A stretch of 64,000 bases of DNA, from positions 2,029,001 through 2,093,000 of the forward strand of contig NZ_CP109073.1 in assembly GCF_035917415.1 (NCBI RefSeq). Reading direction: 5' to 3'. The position numbers and the translations under genes were made by a program. Origin of the DNA: Streptomyces sp. NBC_01803. GTDB taxonomy: Bacteria > Actinomycetota > Actinomycetes > Streptomycetales > Streptomycetaceae. The notes beneath the pieces were generated by a model. The model did not search any database and was not told the origin of the DNA. It saw only the letters and a program-made list of their open reading frames with translations. Positions 18,799 to 27,745 of this stretch are shown one piece after another. Within the stretch, counting starts at the first letter, position 1, and each line of letters begins with the position of its first letter.

Positions 18799-19578
18799 AT
18801 GAGCAGTCGCCCCGCACTACCCGGTCCTGCGTACCGCAGGCTGAGCGTGGAGAAACGCCGAGGACAGCTCATCGCCACCGCACTGCGCCTGTTCGCCCAC
18901 AACGCGCCCGAGGACGTCTCGCTCGACGACGTCGCCCGCGCGGCGGGCGTCTCCCGGCCGCTGGTCTACCGGTACTTCCCGGGCGGCAAGCAGCAGCTCT
19001 ACGAGGCCGCGCTGCACAGCGCGGCCACCGACCTGGAGCTGTGCTTCGCCATGCCCGCCGCGGGGCCGCTCAGCGACCGCCTCGCCCGGGGCCTGGACCG
19101 CTATCTGGCCTTCGTCGTGGAGCACGACGAGGGATTCGCCGCCCTCCTCAAGGGCGGCAGCGTGGTGGAGACGTCCAGCACGACGGCGATCGTGGACGGC
19201 GTGCGCCGGGTGGCGGCCCAGCAGGTGTTCACGCACCTCCAGGCCCCGTCGCCGGGCCCCCGGTTGGCGATGGCCGTGCGCACCTGGATCACGGCGGTGG
19301 AGGCCGCCTCGCTGATCTGGCTGGACGAGGACCGGGAACGGCCCGTGGAGGATCTGCGGGACTGGCTGGTCGACCAGTTGCTGCTCCAGCTCGCGTCCAC
19401 GGCCGCGCGTGACGAGGAGACCGCCCGGGCCGTGCTGGTGGCCGCCGCCACCGAGGAGCCCGGCGGCCGGATCGACACCCTGATCCTGCGGATGCGCGGC
19501 GTCTTCGAGATCTTCGGCTCCGCCGCGTCACTGGGCTCGCTCGACGAGCTGGACTCGCTGGAGTCCTCCGAGTCGTGA
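18799..19578 (+). CDS. TetR family transcriptional regulator
   Basis: 259 residues. N-terminal helix-turn-helix: [20 protein letters not shown] then [20 protein letters not shown]. The C-terminus ends in an acidic Ser/Leu/Glu-rich tail ([15 protein letters not shown]). TACCCT seven bases before the ATG and no Shine-Dalgarno site suggest a leaderless transcript. Likely regulator of the preceding oxygenase or of itself. Confidence 0.9.
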   Translation: MSSRPALPGPAYRRLSVEKRRGQLIATALRLFAHNAPEDVSLDDVARAAGVSRPLVYRYFPGGKQQLYEAALHSAATDLELCFAMPAAGPLSDRLARGLDRYLAFVVEHDEGFAALLKGGSVVETSSTTAIVDGVRRVAAQQVFTHLQAPSPGPRLAMAVRTWITAVEAASLIWLDEDRERPVEDLRDWLVDQLLLQLASTAARDEETARAVLVAAATEEPGGRIDTLILRMRGVFEIFGSAASLGSLDELDSLESSES

Positions 19579-19829
19579 GAAGCGAGGAGACGCCGTTCGT
19601 GGGCGGTCCGCTGGACGGCCGGGTGCTGCCGGTGCTCGTCGGCCCGACCGGGAAGCCGCCCCGCACGTACGAGGTGCCGGTGCCGGGCGCGGACGGCGCG
19701 CCGGAGACGGTGTACGTATACCGGCTGGAGGCCGCCGAGCAGACCCGGCTGCTGCGCCTGCCGCGCGGCTGGCGCTACGTGTACGCGCCGGACGCCGAGC
19801 CGCGCCACGCCCACCGTCGGCGGAGCTGA
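19575..19829 (+). CDS. Small conserved hypothetical protein
   Basis: 84 residues from a GTG that overlaps the TetR stop as GTGA. Sequence such as [16 protein letters not shown] and ETVYVYRLE, ending [11 protein letters not shown], looks like a small beta-rich domain without signal or membrane segment. No function recognised; translational coupling suggests co-expression with the regulator. Confidence 0.65.
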   Translation: MRSEETPFVGGPLDGRVLPVLVGPTGKPPRTYEVPVPGADGAPETVYVYRLEAAEQTRLLRLPRGWRYVYAPDAEPRHAHRRRS

Positions 19830-19879
19830 CCACCCGTTCGCACTCCTCCGGCGCGCGCCCTGACGCGGGCTGTGGTGGG

Positions 19880-20911
19880 GTGCGTTGCGTGCCGTTGATG
19901 ATCAAGACCCTGGCCGGCGCCCTGACCGCCCTGGCGCTCACCGCACTGACCGCGCCGCCCGCCGGCGCCGAACCTCGCGACCCCGAGGCGCTGCTGACGG
20001 AGCTGCGGACCCTCTACCGGCAGACGGGCGCGGCGACCGAGGCGTTCAACGAGACCGACGAACGGCTGCGCGCCCAGCGCGCCGAGGTCGAGCGACTGAC
20101 CGAGCGCCTCGCCGACACCCGCACCGACCTGGCCGCCGCCCGCCGCCTCGCGGGCCGGCTCGCCGCCGGACAGTACCGTCAGGGCGCCTTGACGCTGCCC
20201 CCGGCGCTGCGCCTGCTGCTCGGCGAGGATCCGGGCCAGGCGATGCACGACGGGACGGTCGCGGTCCGCACGGCGGCGGCCAAGACCGCCGAGATCGACC
20301 GGCTGGTGGCGAACGAGGAACGGGCCGACGAGCTGACCACCGCCGCCCGGGAGGCGCTGGACACCGAGGAGACCCTGGCCGAGGAACGGCGGAGCCGACG
20401 CGACGAGATCCACCGGCGCCTGGACGAGGTGACCGCGCTGCTGGCCGGCCTGACCCCCGAGGAGACGGCCGAGCTGGCGGCCCGGGAGCTGGCCGCGACG
20501 GACGAGGCGCAGCGCGAGCTGCTGGCCTCCGGCACCCTGGACGACGACGACCGGCCGCCCTCGCCCGCCGGTCAGCGGGCCCTGACCTGGGCGCTGGCCC
20601 AGCTCGGCAAGCCGTACGCCTGGGGCGCGGAAGGCCCCGCCGCGTTCGACTGCTCCGGCCTCACCTCCCAGGCGTGGGCGCACGCGGGCGTCACCATCCC
20701 GCGCACGAGCCAGCGCCAGTGGAACGAGCTCCCGCGCGTGCCCCTGTCCGAGCTCCGCCCCGGCGACCTGGTGATCTACCGCGAGGACGCCGGCCACGTG
20801 GCGCTGTACGCGGGCGACGCCCAGGTGGTCCACGCCCCGCGCCCCGGCACCGAGGTGACGCTCGCGCCGCTGGCGAGCGACCCCGTGCGGGGCGCGGTCC
20901 GCCCCGGCTGA
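19880..20911 (+). CDS. Secreted NlpC/P60 family cell-wall hydrolase
   Basis: About 343 residues. A signal peptide (ALTALALTALTAPPAGA) precedes a long coiled-coil (about residues 35-215) and a C-terminal NlpC/P60 domain with the catalytic cysteine in AFDCSGLTSQAWAHAG, a histidine in DAGHVALYAGD and a polar residue in VVHAPRPG. RipA-type enzymes cut the D-Glu to DAP bond in peptidoglycan stems. The start may be the GTG at 19880 or the ATG at 19898; the latter gives a more usual signal peptide. Confidence 0.9.
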   Translation: MRCVPLMIKTLAGALTALALTALTAPPAGAEPRDPEALLTELRTLYRQTGAATEAFNETDERLRAQRAEVERLTERLADTRTDLAAARRLAGRLAAGQYRQGALTLPPALRLLLGEDPGQAMHDGTVAVRTAAAKTAEIDRLVANEERADELTTAAREALDTEETLAEERRSRRDEIHRRLDEVTALLAGLTPEETAELAARELAATDEAQRELLASGTLDDDDRPPSPAGQRALTWALAQLGKPYAWGAEGPAAFDCSGLTSQAWAHAGVTIPRTSQRQWNELPRVPLSELRPGDLVIYREDAGHVALYAGDAQVVHAPRPGTEVTLAPLASDPVRGAVRPG

Positions 20912-20934
20912 CCCCGCGCGGCGCCGGCCGGGCG

Positions 20935-21420
20935 CTACCGCGCGGTCGGGCGGGGAGTGGCCTGGCGGAGCTCCGCGCGGAGCTCCGGGGTCAGCAGATG
21001 GCCGGCGCGGCCCACGAACAGGGCCATGTGGTACGTCACCACGCCCATGTCCGCCATCGGCTCGGTGTAGGCGCCGAGCAGGGAGCCGTCGCTGATCGAC
21101 ATCACCAGCAGATTGCCGGTGTCCATCGCGACCAGCGTCTGGCGGACCGGGCCGCCCTCCATCAGGGTGGCGGCGCCCGCCGTGAGGCTGCCGAGGCCGG
21201 AGACGATCGTCGCCAGGTCGGCCGCCGCGCCCAGCGGGCCCACCGCGGAGCGCTTGGGCGCGCCGGCCGGCTCGGAGGAGAGCAGCGGCAGTCCGTCGGC
21301 CGAGACGACGGCGACCGACAGGACGCCGGGCACCTCCTCGACCAGGCGGGTCAGCAGCCAGCGCAGGTCGTCCCCGGCATTGCTGTGCGTGCCGGGCGCC
21401 ATACGGATTTGTGCGGTCAT
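20935..21420 (-). CDS. Roadblock/LC7 domain protein (CvnB-type)
   Basis: 161 residues. Roadblock fold with DLRWLLTRLVEEVPGVLSVAVVSADGLPLL, a typical N-terminal pattern (abridged here to key stretches: LVEEVPGV, VVSADGLPLL), and LLVMSISDGSLLG. These proteins bind the conservon GTPase CvnD. Its start overlaps the preceding kinase stop as ATGA. The CvnC (DUF742) and CvnD genes that normally follow are absent; the next gene is a convergent NlpC/P60. Confidence 0.9.
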   Translation of the reverse strand: MTAQIRMAPGTHSNAGDDLRWLLTRLVEEVPGVLSVAVVSADGLPLLSSEPAGAPKRSAVGPLGAAADLATIVSGLGSLTAGAATLMEGGPVRQTLVAMDTGNLLVMSISDGSLLGAYTEPMADMGVVTYHMALFVGRAGHLLTPELRAELRQATPRPTAR

Positions 21421-23828
21421 GACGGCAGCTCCTCTCCGGCCTCGCCGGGGTATGGGCCCGCCGCCCTCGCGGCGTCCCGGTGTCCTTCCCTGGCGCCGCG
21501 CTGAAAGCCGCCGAGGCGGCGGCGCAGCTCCTCGGCGTCGACGGCCCGCGCCCGGCCCGTGGTGGGCTGCGGCGAGGGCCCGACGCCGGTCGCCAACGGG
21601 TTGCGCAACGGCAGCCCGCTCTCGGTGACGGCGTTGGTTCTGGAGATGGTGTCGGTCGCCCTGCCGTGCTCCGGCACGGTCTCCGCCGCCCGCGCCGCGG
21701 GCGGGGGCGGGGGCTGCGGACGGGCCTGCGCCGGGATCGGTGGCCGGGCCCGCGCCGGCCGCGCGGGCTCGGACGGATAGGGCTCCGACGGATAGGGCTC
21801 CGACAGCGGCTCGACCAGGGCGCCGGGCACGATCACGTGCGCGACCGTACCGCCGCCCGGCCGGGTGTCGAGCCAGCAGCGCAGGCGGTGGCGGGCGGCC
21901 AGCCTGGCCACGGTGTACAGGCCCATGCCGATGCCCACGCCGGGCGCGTCGCTCCCGGCGCCGGGCGGCGGGGTGACGGGGTCGGCGAGCCGGGCGTTGA
22001 GCTCGGCCAGCCGCTCCGGCGACAGTCCCACCCCGTCGTCCTCGACGGTGAAGATCAGCTCGCCCTCGCCCCAGCGGCCGGTCAGCCGCACCCGGGCGCC
22101 GGCCGGGGAGAACGCCGTGGCGTTGTCCAGCAGTTCGGCCAGCAGGTGGCTGACGTCGCGGGCGGCGCCGCCGACGATGCGGGCGGCCGGGGGCGGCGGG
22201 GCGGTCTCCACCAGCTCGTAGCGTTCTATCTCGCTCACGGCGGCGCGCGCCACGTCGATCAGCGACAGCGGCTCGCCGAGCTGCGGCGCGGGCTCCGCGC
22301 CGGCCAGCAGCATCAGGTTCTCGCCGTGCCGGCGCATCCGGGCCGCGAGGTGGTCGACCGTGAACAGCACGGCGAGCCGATCCGGATCCGCCTCGTGCTC
22401 CTCCAGCCCCTCGATGACCGACAGCTGCTCCCCGACCAGGAGCAGCAGCCGCCGCGCGTGGTGGGCGAACATGCCGTGCACCGCGCCGTGCAGGGCCGCG
22501 AGGCGCGCGTTGAGCTCGTTGTGCTCGGCCAGCAGCCGGTCGCGCTCGGCGCGCAGCCCGCCGCTGTCGCGGGCCGCCGCGTCGGCGTCCCTGGCGGCGG
22601 TGGCGGCCTGCTGCTGGAGGGTCACGACGCGGGCCCGCAGCGCGTTGACCGAGTGCACGACCTCGGCGAACTCGTCGTTGCGGCCGGTGAACCGGACCGG
22701 CTCCTGGCCGGTGGGGTCGGCGGCGACGCGGCGGCTGCCGAGCCGGACGGCGGCCAGCGGCTGGGTGAGGGAGCGCGCGGTGTGCACGCTGACGGAGAAC
22801 GCGAGCACCAGCGCGGCGAGCACGATGCCCGCCGTGATCTGGAGCCGCGTCATGTCGTCGTCGGCGAGCTGCTGGAGGCTCGCGGTCCGCTCCTCGGCCA
22901 GCGAGAGCAGCGTGTCGCGCTGGAAGCCGGTGCGGGTGGACAGGGCGTCGCCCACGGCGGCCGGGTCGAGATCCCGCTCCTCGGCGGACAACGTGGCGGC
23001 GTCGGCGAGCCCGGTCAGGAGGGTGGCCGCCGCCCGCACCTCGTCGCCGGCGACGGTCCGTTCGTAGTCCTCCCGGGCGACGCCGTCGGCCGTGGCACGG
23101 AAGTCGGTGAGCGCGGCGCTCTCGCGGGCGGCCTCCCGCTGGGCGAGCGCGACGGTGGCGGACTGCCCGTCCCCGCCTGCCAGCGCGGCCAGCAGCAGCC
23201 CGCGCACGGCCGAGGAGGCGTCCACGGCGCGGGCGAGGTCGGGCAGGGCGTCGGCGGTGGGGTCGGCGGCCCGCTCGGGCGTGCCGCGGCTGACGCCGCG
23301 CAGGACGCCGTCCAGGGCCGCGATGACGTCGCTGTAGATCTCGAACGTCTCGGCCGGGTCGCTCCGCCCGGACAGCGCCGCGTCCCTGACCGCCGGCACG
23401 GCGTCCAGGGAGGCGCGCACGGCGGCGCCGACATCGGTGCCGAGCGCGGCGGACTGGCTGTCGACGCGGGTCCGGGCGTCGTCGGGGAGGGCGGCCTCCA
23501 CCGCGCCGGGGTCGGCGGCGCCGAGAGCGGCGACGACGGCTTCCCGCTCGTCGGCCAGGAGGTGGGAGAGGGCGACGGTCCGCCCGGCCAGCTCGGCGTC
23601 GCCGACGAGGGCGCGGGATTCCCGCAGGTCGCGCACGCCCGCGAAGACGGCGGGCGCGCCGGCGATGGCCACGGCGGTGCCGGTCAGCAGCAGCCCCACC
23701 ATCAGCCGGTTCCGGACCCGGACACGCCGTCTGCGCGCCGCACGGGCGCGGGAAGCTGACGGGGCGGAGGGGGACGGATCGGCGTCGGCGGGGTCATGCT
23801 CTGTCGTCTTCCGCACCTGTGCTCGCAT
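21417..23828 (-). CDS. Conservon-type sensor histidine kinase (CvnA-like, NIT domain)
   Basis: About 803 residues. An N-terminal membrane helix (near 40-60) is followed by a NIT-type helical sensor (to about 325), a second helix (VLAALVLAFSVSVH), HAMP, coiled-coil and an ATPase domain (LAELLDNATAFSPAGARV; VEDDGVGLSPERL; MGLYTVARLAARH). A Pro/Arg-rich tail of about 100 residues ends the protein. The start is the ATG at 23828 or a GTG at 23837, which has AAGG 11 bases upstream. Translationally coupled to the Roadblock gene. Confidence 0.87.
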   Translation of the reverse strand: MRAQVRKTTEHDPADADPSPSAPSASRARAARRRRVRVRNRLMVGLLLTGTAVAIAGAPAVFAGVRDLRESRALVGDAELAGRTVALSHLLADEREAVVAALGAADPGAVEAALPDDARTRVDSQSAALGTDVGAAVRASLDAVPAVRDAALSGRSDPAETFEIYSDVIAALDGVLRGVSRGTPERAADPTADALPDLARAVDASSAVRGLLLAALAGGDGQSATVALAQREAARESAALTDFRATADGVAREDYERTVAGDEVRAAATLLTGLADAATLSAEERDLDPAAVGDALSTRTGFQRDTLLSLAEERTASLQQLADDDMTRLQITAGIVLAALVLAFSVSVHTARSLTQPLAAVRLGSRRVAADPTGQEPVRFTGRNDEFAEVVHSVNALRARVVTLQQQAATAARDADAAARDSGGLRAERDRLLAEHNELNARLAALHGAVHGMFAHHARRLLLLVGEQLSVIEGLEEHEADPDRLAVLFTVDHLAARMRRHGENLMLLAGAEPAPQLGEPLSLIDVARAAVSEIERYELVETAPPPPAARIVGGAARDVSHLLAELLDNATAFSPAGARVRLTGRWGEGELIFTVEDDGVGLSPERLAELNARLADPVTPPPGAGSDAPGVGIGMGLYTVARLAARHRLRCWLDTRPGGGTVAHVIVPGALVEPLSEPYPSEPYPSEPARPARARPPIPAQARPQPPPPPAARAAETVPEHGRATDTISRTNAVTESGLPLRNPLATGVGPSPQPTTGRARAVDAEELRRRLGGFQRGAREGHRDAARAAGPYPGEAGEELPS

Positions 23829-24046
23829 TCTCGTCACGTGGGCACCGACCTTGCCAGCGCCGACAGGGCAGGTAGCCGTCTCCCCGAAGCGGCCACCCGA
23901 AGGAGTGAACAACAGAGGGGAGTTGAGGGACAAGCGAAAGACAGAACATGACCCTCCGGAGTCACGCGTCCGACTGGAATTCCGCGTCCCCTCCTGGGAA
24001 GATCCGCTTCCGCCCGGCCGCCCGGCGGGCGTTACCCCGGCATTCA

Positions 24047-24060
24047 CTGACAAAAGTCAG
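24047..24060. promoter_or_regulatory. inverted repeat ctgac-aaaa-gtcag in divergent promoter region
   Basis: A perfect 5-bp inverted repeat lies 20 bases before the PP2C-like start, in the 252-bp spacer between that gene and the kinase. Possible operator; short enough to be chance. Confidence 0.3.
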
Positions 24061-24080
24061 CCTACGGCAGACTGGTCACC

Positions 24081-24878
24081 ATGCGCGTCCATTCCGCCAC
24101 CGAACCCGGCACACCGGGCCTACCGAACGAGGATTTCGCGGCGACCGCCGTTCCCGCGGCGGGAGTCGGGGGCGCGCTGGTTCTGCTCGACGGAGTGACC
24201 GCACCGGCGGGTGACTTCGGATGCCACCACGGGGTGGCATGGTTCGCGGCCCGGCTGGGCGGGGCGCTGCTGGAGTCGACCACCTCCCTGCGGCATGTGC
24301 CGTTGGCCGCATGCCTCGCCGGGGCCATCTCCCGCACGGCGGAGGGGCATCGTACGACCTGTGACCTTTCTCACCCGCGTACGCCGCAGGCCACGGTGGT
24401 CTGCGCGCGCTGGGATGACGACACCGTGGAATACCTGGTGCTTTCCGACTCCGCGCTGCTGATCGAGGGCCGGGACGGGGTGGTGCGGCCGGTGTTGGAC
24501 ACCCGGCTGGACGATCTCCGCCCGGCCGCGCGGCGGTTGCCGCGTGAGCGGCGGGCCGGCTTCCTGGAGGGCCTGCGGAACGCGGAGGGCGGCTTCTTCA
24601 CCGCGGCGGCCGATCCGGCGGTCGCGGCACGGGCGTTGACCGGGTCGATGCCGCGCGCGGGGGCGCGGTCGCTGGCGGCGGTGACGGACGGGCTCGGGCG
24701 CTGGGTGGAGACGTTCCGGCTCGGCGGCTGGCCGGAGCTGTTCGCGGTGCTGGCGGGCGAGGGTCCCGCGGCGGCGATCGCGCGGGTGCGGGCGGCCGAG
24801 GCGGCCGATCCGGCCGGGGTGGCGTTCCCCCGGGGCAAGGCCGGGGACGACGCGACGGCGATCATGGTGGAGTTGTAG
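24081..24878 (+). CDS. PP2C-like protein phosphatase
   Basis: 265 residues. LVLLDGVTAPAGD near residue 33 and the terminal KAGDDATAIMVEL carry the Asp residues of PP2C metal sites; the intervening segment has TVVCARWDDDTVEYLVLSDS, a PP2C-type beta-sandwich motif. The first motif reads DGVT rather than DGMG, so metal binding may be altered. A role in dephosphorylating Ser/Thr-phosphorylated proteins is the family expectation. Confidence 0.75.
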   Translation: MRVHSATEPGTPGLPNEDFAATAVPAAGVGGALVLLDGVTAPAGDFGCHHGVAWFAARLGGALLESTTSLRHVPLAACLAGAISRTAEGHRTTCDLSHPRTPQATVVCARWDDDTVEYLVLSDSALLIEGRDGVVRPVLDTRLDDLRPAARRLPRERRAGFLEGLRNAEGGFFTAAADPAVAARALTGSMPRAGARSLAAVTDGLGRWVETFRLGGWPELFAVLAGEGPAAAIARVRAAEAADPAGVAFPRGKAGDDATAIMVEL

Positions 24879-25124
24879 GCGACGGCTCCGCACCTCTCAC
24901 CGAACCTTTCATCGGTGAACGTCGCACCGCCCTCACCCCCGTACGCACAAGTGTTCGGCCTCGCCACCGGGGTTAGACCAACGGCGACGCAGGGGCCCCC
25001 TTCCGTGCCACCAGCCGCTCGCATTACCTTCACGAATGGCATGGTCACATCATGCTAGGCCCACCCCACAGCAACCTGCTGGTTCTCGTCCCCCCACACC
25101 GCCTCCGAAAGGCAGTACCTGCCC

Positions 25125-25979
25125 ATGCACGGATCCGGGAAGACCAGATCGCGCGCCGGCGAGACCCGCCGGCGCCGCCGCGTTCCGCTCCTCATCGGCA
25201 TGATCTGCGCCGCCCTCGCGCTGATCGTCACCACCCCCCACGTCGCCGCCGCCGGGCACGACCCGCGCGTCGGCTCCGCCTCCATGGGCTCCACCGTCCT
25301 GGAGCACGAGGGCGGCAACCGCGTCTACCGCCACCCGACCGTCACCCCGCTCGCCACCGTCGAGGGTGTGGACGTCTCCGGCCACCAGGGGAACGTCGCC
25401 TGGTCGACCCTCTGGAACAGCGGTGTCCGCTTCGCCTACGTCAAGGCCACCGAGGGCACCACGTACAAGAACCCGTACTTCGCCCAGCAGTACAACGGGT
25501 CCTACAACGTCGGCATGATCCGCGGCGCCTACCACTTCGCGCTGCCCAACGTCTCCTCCGGCGCCACCCAGGCCGGCTTCTTCGCGAGCAACGGCGGCGG
25601 CTGGTCCCGCGACGGCAAGACCCTGCCCGGTGTGCTCGACATCGAGTACAACCCGTACGGCGCCACCTGTTACGGCCTGAGCCAGTCCGCGATGGTGAGC
25701 TGGATCCGCGACTTCGTCAACACCTACTACGCGCGCACCGGACGCTGGGCGGTCATCTACACGACCACCAACTGGTGGACGACCTGCACCGGCAACTACG
25801 GCGGCTTCGCGGCCAACAACCCGCTGTGGATCGCCCGCTACGCCTCCTCGCCCGGCACGCTCCCGGCCGGCTGGGGCTACTACACGTTCTGGCAGTACAC
25901 CTCCACCGGACCCACCGTCGGCGACCACGACCTCTTCAACGGCGCCTACGACCGTCTCCAGGCCCTCGCAGGCGGCTGA
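25125..25979 (+). CDS. Secreted GH25 lysozyme (N-acetylmuramidase)
   Basis: 284 residues. An Arg-rich n-region and hydrophobic core (LLIGMICAALALIVTT) form the signal peptide. The GH25 domain starts at VEGVDVSGHQGNVAW (first catalytic-site Asp) and includes FAYVKATEGTTYKNP, GAYHFALP and the catalytic pair in LDIEYNP; WIARYASSPG and FWQYTSTG complete the barrel. The enzyme hydrolyses the MurNAc-GlcNAc bond of peptidoglycan. Followed by a strong terminator. Confidence 0.95.
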   Translation: MHGSGKTRSRAGETRRRRRVPLLIGMICAALALIVTTPHVAAAGHDPRVGSASMGSTVLEHEGGNRVYRHPTVTPLATVEGVDVSGHQGNVAWSTLWNSGVRFAYVKATEGTTYKNPYFAQQYNGSYNVGMIRGAYHFALPNVSSGATQAGFFASNGGGWSRDGKTLPGVLDIEYNPYGATCYGLSQSAMVSWIRDFVNTYYARTGRWAVIYTTTNWWTTCTGNYGGFAANNPLWIARYASSPGTLPAGWGYYTFWQYTSTGPTVGDHDLFNGAYDRLQALAGG

Positions 25980-26002
25980 GCCCGGCACCGGTCCACGCTC
26001 CC

Positions 26003-26037
26003 CGGGGCCATGCGCCAGGAAAGGGCGCATGGCCCCG
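26003..26037 (+). terminator. rho-independent-type hairpin after the GH25 gene
   Basis: Perfect 14-bp stem (cggggccatgcgcc / ggcgcatggccccg) with a 7-base loop, 24 bases after the lysozyme stop. No U-tract, as is usual in Streptomyces. Confidence 0.8.
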
Positions 26038-26759
26038 ACCGCGCGTCCCGGCGCCGCCCCCCGGGGCACCCAGGACGACGACGCGCACCCCGTCGTCCTC
26101 GACCGCGGGGTGGGCCCGTTCGGCGAGGCGGTCCCGCGCCACCACGGTGGCCTGCTCCAGATCATCGTCAACGGCTGTCTCCTGATGGACACTTCCGACG
26201 GCCGCTCCGAACGCCTGCTGGTCACGGCCGCGTTGGACGCGCTGGCGGACCGGCCCGCGCCGAGCCTGCTGATCGGCCGCCTCGGCGTCGGCTTCTCCCT
26301 CGCCCAGGCCGCCGCCGACCCCCGCTGGGGCCGGGTCATCGTCGTCGAACGCGAGCCCGCCGTCGTCGCGGGCACCGCGCCGGACCGCTGTCCGTCGTCA
26401 CCGCGGACGCGCCGGCGGACCCGCGCACCGAGTTGATCACCACGGATCTCCTCGCCCATCTGCACACGACCGACACCATGTACGACGTTCTCTGCCTCGA
26501 CAACGGCAACGAACCGGGCTGGACTGTCACCGAGGACAGCGACAGCCTCTACTCCCCCACCGGCCTCGCCCGTTGCCGTTCACGGCTCAACTCCGGTGGT
26601 GTGCTGGCGATCTGGTCTGCCGCCCCCTCCACCGACTTCGCGCAAAATCTCCGCGATGCCGGATTCACGGATATTCGCACCGAAGAAGTGCCAGTAGTCC
26701 GAGGTGTTCCCGACGTGCTGTTTCTCGCCACGCACGATCTCGCCAGCCAGTCCGCGTAG
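26029..26759 (+). pseudogene. Spermidine-synthase-like protein gene with a single-base frameshift
   Basis: The first frame (to about 26370) has VVLDRGVGPFGEAV, IIVNGCLLMDTSDGRSERLL and LLIGRLGVGFSLAQAAADP, a SAM/decarboxy-SAM binding-type Rossmann fold of the spermidine synthase superfamily. After VVEREPAVVA the similarity moves to the next frame (HRAGPLSVVTADA ... TMYDVLCLDNGNEPGWTV ... SGGVLAIWSA). Inserting one base near 26370 would restore VVAWHRAGPL. The true start is unclear because the first ATG lies in the terminator arm. Either a recent inactivation or a sequencing error. Confidence 0.75.
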
Positions 26760-26871
26760 CCGTCACGCAAGTTCGCCATCTACGCTCTTGGCAGTGCTCA
26801 TCAGCACATCTGAAGCACATTTCATTGCCAGAAAGAGCTGAACTGGCACAGGACGATCCCGGGGGCGGGAT

Positions 26872-27741
26872 ATGACGCAGACAGACATCAGGACATCACC
26901 GATGGACCGGAACCATCAGGAGAAGACACTGTCACCCAACGGCCAGGCCGAGCACGGCGCCCCGGACCGGGCCAGCATCCACAGCACCACCGCGACCACG
27001 CCCGGCGCCCAGCGACGGGTCCTCGTGGTCGAGGACGACCCCACCATCGTGGAAGCCATCGCCGCCCGGCTGCGGGCCGAGGGCTTCCTGGTCCAGACCG
27101 CGGCCGACGGCCCGGCCGCCGTCGAGACGGCCGCCGCCTGGCACCCCGACCTGCTCATCCTCGACGTCATGCTGCCGGGCTTCGACGGCCTGGAGGTCTG
27201 CCGCCGGGTCCAGGCCCAACGCCCGGTACCCGTATTGATGCTGACGGCCCGTGATGACGAGACGGACATGCTCGTCGGACTGGGTGTCGGCGCCGACGAC
27301 TACATGACCAAGCCGTTCTCCATGCGCGAGCTGGTCGCCAGGTCGCACGTGCTCCTCAGACGAATCGAGCGGGCCGCCGTCGCCGCCACGACGCCGCGTC
27401 CCGGCAGTGTCCGCCTCGGCGATCTGGAGATCGACCGGACCCAGCGCCGGGTCCGCGCGGCCGGCAAGGACATCCACCTCACGCCGACCGAGTTCGACCT
27501 CCTCATGTGCCTGGCCCGGTCGCCGCGCGCGGTGCTCACCCGCGAGCAGCTCCTGGCCGAGGTGTGGGACTGGGCGGACGCCTCGGGCACCAGGACCGTG
27601 GACAGCCATGTGAAGGCTTTGCGGAGGAAGATCGGTGCGGAGCGCATCAGGACTGTCCACGGAGTCGGATACGCCCTGGAAACTCCCCCCGGCTTCGCCG
27701 GCGAACCCGCCGTACGGGGCCAGGCCGTCAACGAGGTCTGA
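26872..27741 (+). CDS. OmpR/PhoB-family response regulator
   Basis: 289 residues. A 48-residue non-conserved N-terminus precedes the receiver domain (VLVVEDDPTIVEAIAARL; phospho-Asp in LLILDVMLPGFDG; Lys in YMTKPFSMREL) and a winged-helix DNA-binding domain (LTPTEFDLLMCLARSPRAVL; GTRTVDSHVKALRRKIG). A GGGGGCGGG site precedes the ATG. Four bases separate it from the kinase gene, which is surely its partner. Confidence 0.94.
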   Translation: MTQTDIRTSPMDRNHQEKTLSPNGQAEHGAPDRASIHSTTATTPGAQRRVLVVEDDPTIVEAIAARLRAEGFLVQTAADGPAAVETAAAWHPDLLILDVMLPGFDGLEVCRRVQAQRPVPVLMLTARDDETDMLVGLGVGADDYMTKPFSMRELVARSHVLLRRIERAAVAATTPRPGSVRLGDLEIDRTQRRVRAAGKDIHLTPTEFDLLMCLARSPRAVLTREQLLAEVWDWADASGTRTVDSHVKALRRKIGAERIRTVHGVGYALETPPGFAGEPAVRGQAVNEV

Positions 27742-27745
27742 ACAC

